Origin: an uncultured Clostridia bacterium
Lineage (GTDB): Bacteria > Bacillota > Clostridia > Christensenellales > Aristaeellaceae
NCBI GenBank assembly: GCA_946534455.1
Contig: CAMNCR010000210.1
Location: forward strand, 1 to 11,735
Direction of reading: 5' to 3'
Length of the DNA: 11,735 bases
Shown here in pieces: positions 7,376 through 11,735 of this stretch. Position 1 is the first letter of the stretch. Each line of letters begins with the position of its first letter. The position numbers and the translations under genes are program-made. The notes beneath the pieces were generated by a model. It was not told the DNA's origin. It did no database searches and worked only from the letters and a program-made list of their open reading frames with translations.

Positions 7376-7407
7376 AACAAATACGGCGGCGCTGTCAGCA
7401 CCGCCGT
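7376..7407 (-). terminator. Intrinsic terminator of the purC unit, overlapping the tig promoter region
   Basis: The minus strand forms an 11-bp stem with one G-T pair and a GAC triloop (7397-7407 with 7383-7393), followed by a T-rich tract, ATTTGTTTTTG. It is well placed to end transcription from purC and the glycosidase-like gene. The tig transcription start predicted near 7403 lies inside its first arm, so tig transcripts would carry only a shortened stem. Confidence 0.75.
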
Positions 7408-7409
7408 GC

Positions 7410-7438
7410 ATTGTAACATAACTTTTCAAGCTTTGCAA
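7410..7438 (-). promoter_or_regulatory. tig: Sigma-A promoter for tig and the downstream clp/lon genes
   Basis: On the minus strand TTGCAA (7433-7438) is followed after 17 bases by TACAAT (7410-7415). The predicted start near 7403 leaves a leader of about 55 bases before the tig ATG. The -35 box begins only a few bases after the stop codon of the preceding gene. Confidence 0.75.
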
Positions 7439-7443
7439 CAGTT

Positions 7444-8382
7444 TTACCAGGGCTCCTCCGGCAGCGCCACCAGTTCCGATACGCCCACCGCGATCACGTC
7501 GCTCGTGCGGCGGGAGGAAAGGTTCCGCTTCCGGTTGTCCATCTTGCACAGCTGATGCCCCATAAAGACGATGGAGGCGGTCTGCCCTCCGTCCAGGTTG
7601 AAGCCCAGCGTGCAGCCTCTCTCCAGCAGCCGCTCCGCCAGGAAGGAGATTCCGGCGCCCTTGCTCCGCTCAATCCGCCCCTCCAGCATCATGAAGAAGT
7701 AATGACCCTTCTCCACCATGCCAACGGCCACCCGCTGCGCCGTGCTCCGGCCGTACTTCTCCAGCCCGGCTTCGTTGAGGACCCCGTCCCGGATCAGCCA
7801 GGGCCCGAAGGCCAGCACATCCGCCGCGCCCTCGGCCAGCAGCTCCTCCGCGGTTTTCTCGTCGCTGTCATACACGCGCATATCGCCGTCGGGATACAGC
7901 GCGAGGCAGTCCAGATTCGGAAAATGGGAAGACCCGGCGGCATAGGTTCGCTCGGAAATGATCTCCCCGTTCCGGATGACGGTGCCCACCCGCTTCTTCT
8001 GCTGCACCCGCAGATGGGCGTAATCCCCGGAAAGGGCCAGCACCAGCCGGTGCTTCCGGGCGATCTTGTAGGGATACTCCGTCCCCCGCGCCCAGTTCTC
8101 CGGATCGTTGGCCACCATGCGCGGTCCCTCGCTGCCCGGCGCGCACCAGATCTCCGCCTCATACCACAGCTCGCGGGGCTTGTCCTGCTGCTTTCGGAGG
8201 ATTTCCACCCGGAGCGTCTCGCTGGCGTACCGCCAGACCCCGGCATCCGCGTCCTCGTAGAGGAACTCGCCGCTGTCCAGAAAGCCCTGCCCGTTGAGCT
8301 CGGGAAACGCGCCCGGCTCCTCCGCCAGGGACGATCCCACCAGCAGCACCGCGGCCAGCAGCAGCCCGATGATATGTCTCAT
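7444..8382 (-). CDS. Exported phosphodiester glycosidase family protein (NAGPA-like domain)
   Basis: Probable secreted or membrane-associated protein of 312 residues. Residues 1-20 form a signal peptide: MRH, a Leu/Ala/Val-rich core and an SLA cleavage-like site before EEPG. The C-terminal 150 residues match the phosphodiester glycosidase (NAGPA) fold family: GPWLIRDGVL near 193-202, a TAQRVAVGMVEKGHYFFMM strand region near 214-232, FNLDGGQTASIVFMG (261-275) with the characteristic Asn-Leu-Asp-Gly-Gly, and a terminal SDVIAVG. Family members cleave sugar phosphodiesters; in Clostridia the substrate is not established, and a cell-wall or exopolysaccharide phosphodiester is a guess. ATG 8382 has GGAGG five bases before it. 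It starts 10 bases after purC, so it is cotranscribed with a purine gene despite acting outside the cytoplasm. Confidence 0.85.
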   Translation of the reverse strand: MRHIIGLLLAAVLLVGSSLAEEPGAFPELNGQGFLDSGEFLYEDADAGVWRYASETLRVEILRKQQDKPRELWYEAEIWCAPGSEGPRMVANDPENWARGTEYPYKIARKHRLVLALSGDYAHLRVQQKKRVGTVIRNGEIISERTYAAGSSHFPNLDCLALYPDGDMRVYDSDEKTAEELLAEGAADVLAFGPWLIRDGVLNEAGLEKYGRSTAQRVAVGMVEKGHYFFMMLEGRIERSKGAGISFLAERLLERGCTLGFNLDGGQTASIVFMGHQLCKMDNRKRNLSSRRTSDVIAVGVSELVALPEEPW

Positions 8383-8392
8383 ACGTCCTCCG

Positions 8393-9109
8393 TCAGCTGA
8401 CGCCCATCATCCGATGAAGCACTTCCTGATAGGCCTCCGCCACACCGCCCAGATCCCTGCGGAAGCGGTCGATGTCCAGGGGCTCATGGGTCTTGCTGTC
8501 CCAGAAGCGCGCCGTGTCGGGCGAAATCTCATCCGCCAGCAGCATCTGCCCGTGATACCGTCCGAACTCCAGCCGGAAGTCAATCAGCTCAATGCTGATT
8601 TCCTTCATATAGGCGGTCAGAATCTCATCCACCCGCAGGCTGATCCGGGTGATCTCCTCCATCTCCTCCGGCGTGGCCGCCTTCATGGCGTAGATGTGGC
8701 TGTGGTTGACCAGCGCGTCCTCCTCCAGCTCGGACTCCTTGAGCACGAACTCGATCACCGGCGGCGACAGCTCCATCCCGCCGGGAAGCCCGGTCCGGAC
8801 CACCAGCTGCCCCGCGGCGCGGTTCCGCACCTTCACGGCAAAGGGAAGCATTTCGCACCGCTTCACCAGGCTGTGCCGGGAATCAATTTTCCGGATGAAA
8901 TGACTTTCCACGCCCTGCTCCCGGAGCGTTTCGAACAGATGCTCGCAGATGGCGTTGTTCACCTCGCCCTTGCCCAGGATTCTTCCCCGCTTCAGCCCGT
9001 GAAACGCCATCGCCTCGTCCTTGTAGTAAACGATCGCCAGATCCGGATCCTCCGTGGTATACACTCTTTTCCCTTTACCCTCCCGCAGAAGCGTTCCGAT
9101 TTCCGGCAT
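8393..9109 (-). CDS. purC: Phosphoribosylaminoimidazole-succinocarboxamide synthase (SAICAR synthetase)
   Basis: Cytoplasmic purine biosynthesis enzyme of 238 residues, the normal bacterial length. It joins aspartate to CAIR with ATP to give SAICAR. Visible family blocks: GKGKRVY (11-17) in the ATP-binding hairpin, KVRNRAAG (93-100), LIDFRLEFG (175-183), LADEISPDTARFWD (191-204) and DRFRRDLG (214-221). ATG 9109 is chosen over an in-frame ATG at 9166 because GGGGAGGAG precedes it and the N-terminus then matches the family; the earlier ATG also lies inside the promoter. No other pur gene is in the window, so purC is separated from any pur operon. Downstream is the exported glycosidase-like gene, and upstream and divergent is the ParB/BMP fusion. 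A PurBox-like element lies about 105 bases before the predicted start. Confidence 0.97.
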   Translation of the reverse strand: MPEIGTLLREGKGKRVYTTEDPDLAIVYYKDEAMAFHGLKRGRILGKGEVNNAICEHLFETLREQGVESHFIRKIDSRHSLVKRCEMLPFAVKVRNRAAGQLVVRTGLPGGMELSPPVIEFVLKESELEEDALVNHSHIYAMKAATPEEMEEITRISLRVDEILTAYMKEISIELIDFRLEFGRYHGQMLLADEISPDTARFWDSKTHEPLDIDRFRRDLGGVAEAYQEVLHRMMGVS

Positions 9110-9144
9110 GCCTTTCTCCTCCCCGTTTTCCAAGGTTGAGAAGT

Positions 9145-9173
9145 AGTTTATCATGAAGCATTTCATTTCTCAA
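9145..9173 (-). promoter_or_regulatory. purC: Extended -10 promoter for purC
   Basis: On the minus strand TTGAGA (9168-9173) is followed after 17 bases by TAAACT (9145-9150), with TGA directly before it, as in an extended -10. The predicted start near 9138 gives a short leader of about 29 bases. No room remains for a riboswitch. Confidence 0.7.
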
Positions 9174-9240
9174 GACGGAAAATCATTCTTATCTCCTGCC
9201 CAGATCGGACAAATCTCCGCACGTTCCATGCCATTTTCTC

Positions 9241-9257
9241 CGAAAATGTTCGCATTT
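9241..9257. promoter_or_regulatory. Candidate PurBox / CGAA-N4-TTCG inverted repeat
   Basis: The minus strand at 9257-9245 reads AAATGCGAACATT, one mismatch from the Bacillus PurR consensus AWWWCCGAACWWT as I recall it. The overlapping 12-mer CGAAAATGTTCG (9241-9252) is a perfect dyad of CGAA and TTCG. It lies upstream of the purC -35, the side where PurBoxes occur in Bacillus pur promoters. A convincing second PurBox at the usual spacing was not found, so this is tentative. Confidence 0.35.
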
Positions 9258-9281
9258 CTGCCCCGGGGCCTGCTGTTCCTC

Positions 9282-9311
9282 TTGAATCCTGCGTCGGATT
9301 CCTGCTATACT
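9282..9311 (+). promoter_or_regulatory. Extended -10 promoter of the ParB-BMP gene with an 18-bp operator-like dyad
   Basis: TTGAAT (9282-9287), an 18-base spacer and TATACT (9306-9311) with TGC before it form an extended -10 promoter. A perfect inverted repeat, GAATCC-TGCGTC-GGATTC (9284-9301), covers most of the -35 box and the spacer, a position where a bound repressor would block RNA polymerase. Confidence 0.65.
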
Positions 9312-9316
9312 GGTCA

Positions 9317-9358
9317 GGCCGGCCCGGCTCCGGCAGGGGCCTTTCCCTGTCTCCGGCC
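9317..9358 (+). promoter_or_regulatory. Hairpin at the 5' end of the ParB-BMP transcript
   Basis: Starting at about the predicted transcription start, GGCCGG (9317-9322) can pair with CCGGCC (9353-9358) around an inner 7-bp stem, GGCAGGG/CCCTGTC (9332-9338 with 9345-9351), with a GCCTTT loop. No T-run follows, so it is a leader structure rather than a terminator. The ribosome binding site GAGGAAAGGA lies free downstream. Confidence 0.4.
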
Positions 9359-9391
9359 GGAAGGATCATATAATGAGGAAAGGATTCAGTC

Positions 9392-11320
9392 ATGGAACAT
9401 TACAGCAAAGTACGCCGGGAGGGCCTTCGTGTCTACTCGGCCGCCATTCAGGCGCATAAAGATCCCTATCTCCCCGTGCTGGAGGAGAAGGTCCCGAACC
9501 TCTCCCAGCTCACGCGGCTGTCCCTCGGGGTGATGACCATTTCCCTTTCGCAGGTCATCGGCTCCGTATCCCAGGGCCGCTCCTATGCCTTCACCGCCAA
9601 CTTCCTCCCCATTCTGGAAAGCGGCAGTGAATTCTCCAGCAAATGGGACCAGCTCTATGAGAGCGTCGAGGAGAAGGGCGTCAGCCAGCCCATCACCGTG
9701 CTGGAATACCTGGGGGAATACTATGTCATCGAGGGCAACAAGCGGGTTTCGGTCATGAAATCCATGGGAGCGGAGGACATCGACGCGGACGTGACCCGGG
9801 TGTATCCCGAGAAAAAGGATGATCCGCAGATTCAGGCCTATTACGAATACTGCGACTTTGCCAGGGAAACAGGCCTCTATTCCATGGTCTTCACCCGTCC
9901 GGGATCCTATCAGAAGCTGCTGAGCCTTCCCGGCATCCGCACCGGGGACACCTGGACCTCCGATGATATTCTGTCCCTGAAGAAGCTCTTTCACTATTTC
10001 TGCAGCGCCTATAACCAGGTCATGAAGGACCGCAGCGCCATCCGGCCCGGCGACGCCTTTCTGACCTTCCTCATCGCCTTCGGGTATGCCGACATCCGGG
10101 ACGAGGATCTGGATAAGGTCACAGAGCGCGTGCGGCTGATGTCCCGCGAATTTGAGCAGCGGGACAACAAGGTCAACCTCGTCATGGACCCCGGCGCGCA
10201 GCCCTCCACACCGGTGCCCCTGCTGTCCGCCCTCTTCCGCCCCTCCCACATCAAGGCCGCCTTCCTCTTCAACCGGCCCACCGGCGAATCCGCCTGGAAC
10301 TACTGGCATGAGCTCGGCCGGCTGGAGCTGGAGGAAAAGCTGAAGGACAAGGTGGAAACCATCTCCCGGATCGTCCCCTCCCGGAACGATTTCTCCGGGG
10401 AGATCAATCAGCTGATCCGGGACGGATACACGGCCATTTTCGCCACCTCCCCGGTGATGCTCAACAGCTGCATTCAGCCCGCGCTGGAGCATCCGGAGGT
10501 GAAGTTCCTCTGCTGCTCGCTGCTTTCTCCCTACAACAACATCCGAACCTATTACATCCGCTTCTATGAGGCCAAGTTCCTGCTGGGGCTGGCCGCCGGC
10601 ATTCTGGCCCGGAACGGGAAGATCGGATACATCGCCGATTATCCGATCTACGGCACCGCCTCCGCCGCCAATGCCTTTGCCCTGGGCGCCCGCATGGTCA
10701 ATCCGGACGCCAAGATCTACCTCAACTGGGTCTCCGCCACCTACTTTAACGCGGAGAACCCCTTCCTGGATCCCGAAATCCGGGTCATCTGCAACCGGGA
10801 CATCACCGCCCCCAACCATGATGCCCGGGACTACGGCCTGTATCTGCGCGAGGAGGGGGAAATCCTCAACATCGCCACGCTGATCCCCCAGTGGGGGCCC
10901 TTCTACTGTTCCATCGTGGAGCGCCTGCTCAACGGCACCTTCAATCCGGCGGAAAACCGCGACATCGCCACGAACTACTGGTGGGGCATCAGCTCCCATA
11001 TCCTGGACGTCGCCTTTTCCAACCGGTTTGATCCCTATGCCATGCGCCTGATTCATCATTATCGGGAGGAAATGAAGGAGGGCTCCTTCTCTCCCTTCGA
11101 GGGTGAGCTGCGGGATCAGCAGGGCCAGCTCCGCTGCACGGCGGACCGCCGCCTGACGCCGGCCGAAATCCTCTGCATGGACTATCTGGTGGACAACATC
11201 ATCGGCAGCTTCCCCGGTCCGGAGGAGATGATTCCCTCCGCCCTCCCCCTGGTCAAGCTCCAGGGCATCCACGGGGAGCTGACCCCGGAGCTGAACTCCT
11301 TCAGCTGGAACAGAAAGTGA
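9392..11320 (+). CDS. ParB/Srx-like domain fused to a BMP-type nucleoside-binding domain, no signal peptide
   Basis: A 642-residue protein probably annotated elsewhere as a BMP family ABC transporter substrate-binding protein. Residues about 45-137 resemble the ParB/sulfiredoxin N-terminal domain: VEEKGVSQPITVLEY, then YYVIEGNKRVSVMKSMG (110-126), where GNKR takes the place of the ParB GERR nucleotide-contact motif. Residues about 190-260 are helical and unassigned. Residues about 285-560 resemble the BMP/PnrA lipoprotein fold: YTAIFATSPVM (346-356), YYIRFYEAKFLLGLAAGIL (387-405), KIGYIADYPIYG (410-421) and GARMVNPDAKIYLNWV (432-447). There is no lipobox, signal peptide or membrane segment, so it should be cytosolic and is unlikely to be a transporter subunit. 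ATG 9392 follows GAGGAAAGGA. The next gene begins 10 bases on. Known BMP proteins bind nucleosides; an intracellular nucleoside sensor is inference. Confidence 0.85.
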   Translation: MEHYSKVRREGLRVYSAAIQAHKDPYLPVLEEKVPNLSQLTRLSLGVMTISLSQVIGSVSQGRSYAFTANFLPILESGSEFSSKWDQLYESVEEKGVSQPITVLEYLGEYYVIEGNKRVSVMKSMGAEDIDADVTRVYPEKKDDPQIQAYYEYCDFARETGLYSMVFTRPGSYQKLLSLPGIRTGDTWTSDDILSLKKLFHYFCSAYNQVMKDRSAIRPGDAFLTFLIAFGYADIRDEDLDKVTERVRLMSREFEQRDNKVNLVMDPGAQPSTPVPLLSALFRPSHIKAAFLFNRPTGESAWNYWHELGRLELEEKLKDKVETISRIVPSRNDFSGEINQLIRDGYTAIFATSPVMLNSCIQPALEHPEVKFLCCSLLSPYNNIRTYYIRFYEAKFLLGLAAGILARNGKIGYIADYPIYGTASAANAFALGARMVNPDAKIYLNWVSATYFNAENPFLDPEIRVICNRDITAPNHDARDYGLYLREEGEILNIATLIPQWGPFYCSIVERLLNGTFNPAENRDIATNYWWGISSHILDVAFSNRFDPYAMRLIHHYREEMKEGSFSPFEGELRDQQGQLRCTADRRLTPAEILCMDYLVDNIIGSFPGPEEMIPSALPLVKLQGIHGELTPELNSFSWNRK

Positions 11321-11330
11321 GCACAGCACC

Positions 11331-11735
11331 ATGAAAATACTGGCCATCGCGGATGAACCCTCCAGCCTTCTGTGGGGTGAGCAGGTCCGGCGGGAGCTTT
11401 CCGATGTAGATCTGATTCTCTCCGCCGGAGATCTCCCCGCATCCTACCTGTCCTACCTGACCTGCTTTACCAACGCCCCCGTCGTCTATGTCCGCGGGAA
11501 CCATGATGATTCCTTCTCCAGCCGGCCGCCGGAGGGCTGCCTGTGCTGCGAGGATACGGTGGTTTCCGTCCGCGGGCTCCGGGTGCTCGGTCTGGGGGGA
11601 TCCATGCGCTATCGGCCGGATGGCACCAACATGTTCACGGAGAAGGAAATGGAGCGCCGGATCCGCAGCCTCCGCTTCCTGCTGCGGCAGACGCGGGGCT
11701 TTGACATTCTGCTGGCTCCTGCGCCGATTCGCGGC
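11331..11735 (+). CDS. Metallophosphoesterase with altered active-site positions, partial (right edge)
   Basis: The first 135 residues of a calcineurin-fold protein, from a family different from the one at the left edge. Visible motifs are AIADEPSSLLW (D8 present, but P10 where DxH has histidine), SAGDL (D34), VRGNHDD (N57, H58, D59), GLGGSMRY (87-94) and TEKEMERRIR (103-112). At 125-135 the protein reads DILLAPAPIRG, whereas relatives I recall read THAP there, so the expected histidine is proline (P130). The final GHxH region is beyond the window. ATG 11331 lies 10 bases after the fusion gene and has no good ribosome binding site, so translation is probably coupled. Cotranscription with the ParB-BMP gene suggests a shared role; substrate and activity are unknown. 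Confidence 0.85.
   Translation, partial: MKILAIADEPSSLLWGEQVRRELSDVDLILSAGDLPASYLSYLTCFTNAPVVYVRGNHDDSFSSRPPEGCLCCEDTVVSVRGLRVLGLGGSMRYRPDGTNMFTEKEMERRIRSLRFLLRQTRGFDILLAPAPIRG

Noticed and set aside
9241..9252. CGAAAATGTTCG as a LexA box
   Set aside because: The Gram-positive LexA site needs CGAAC-N4-GTTCG. Here only CGAA and TTCG with a four-base gap are present, so the arms are too close.
9369..9374. TATAAT just before the ParB-BMP start as a second promoter
   Set aside because: No reasonable -35 box lies 16-18 bases upstream, and a start there would remove or crowd the ribosome binding site. The promoter at 9282-9311 is better.
9386..11347. A long open frame on the minus strand, opposite the ParB-BMP gene
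   Set aside because: The plus-strand reading has recognisable ParB-like and BMP-like blocks and a ribosome binding site. The antisense reading is Gly/Val-rich with no motif.
1..11735. CRISPR arrays, insertion sequences, tRNA or rRNA genes
   Set aside because: I saw no regularly spaced direct repeats with spacers, no transposase-like reading frame, no terminal inverted repeats and no tRNA- or rRNA-like sequence.

Overview
The window looks like a GC-rich member of the Bacillota, class Clostridia, probably an uncultured gut or rumen lineage. The evidence is the gene order tig-clpP-clpX-lon-yihA, strong AGGAGG-type ribosome binding sites, sigma-A promoters with 17-18 base spacers, and several protein types I associate with Clostridia: a phosphodiester glycosidase family protein, a ParB-like/BMP fusion and two metallophosphoesterase families. 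The genus cannot be told from this sequence. There are eleven genes. Nine are on the minus strand (purC down to a partial metallophosphoesterase at the left edge) and two are on the plus strand at the right. The two edge genes are cut by the window.

Layout by transcription unit: (1) Minus strand, 9173 to about 7383: purC followed 10 bases later by an exported phosphodiester-glycosidase-like protein, ending at a strong hairpin. (2) Minus strand, 7438 to 995: the protein quality-control cluster tig, clpP, clpX, lon and yihA. Its promoter is interlocked with the terminator of unit 1. A terminator-like hairpin lies between tig and clpP, and further hairpins lie at the clpX-lon and lon-yihA junctions. 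(3) Minus strand, 984 to 1: a canonical promoter, a leader of about 160 bases with a helically phased series of GTGG motifs, a small double zinc-ribbon protein with an acidic tail, and a metallophosphoesterase. (4) Plus strand, 9282 to the right edge, divergent from purC: a ParB/Srx-like domain fused to a BMP-type nucleoside-binding domain with no signal peptide, followed by a second metallophosphoesterase with altered active-site positions.

The quality-control cluster is a coherent set. Trigger factor receives nascent chains, ClpXP and Lon degrade damaged or tagged proteins, and the YihA GTPase serves 50S ribosome assembly. The most interesting area is the right end. The purC/ParB-BMP intergenic region carries two divergent extended -10 promoters, a perfect 18-bp dyad on the ParB-BMP promoter and a PurBox-like element. 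With the fusion protein and its phosphoesterase partner, this suggests an uncharacterised intracellular nucleoside- or purine-responsive system. That is inference. The second notable item is the phased GTGG series at 805-925.
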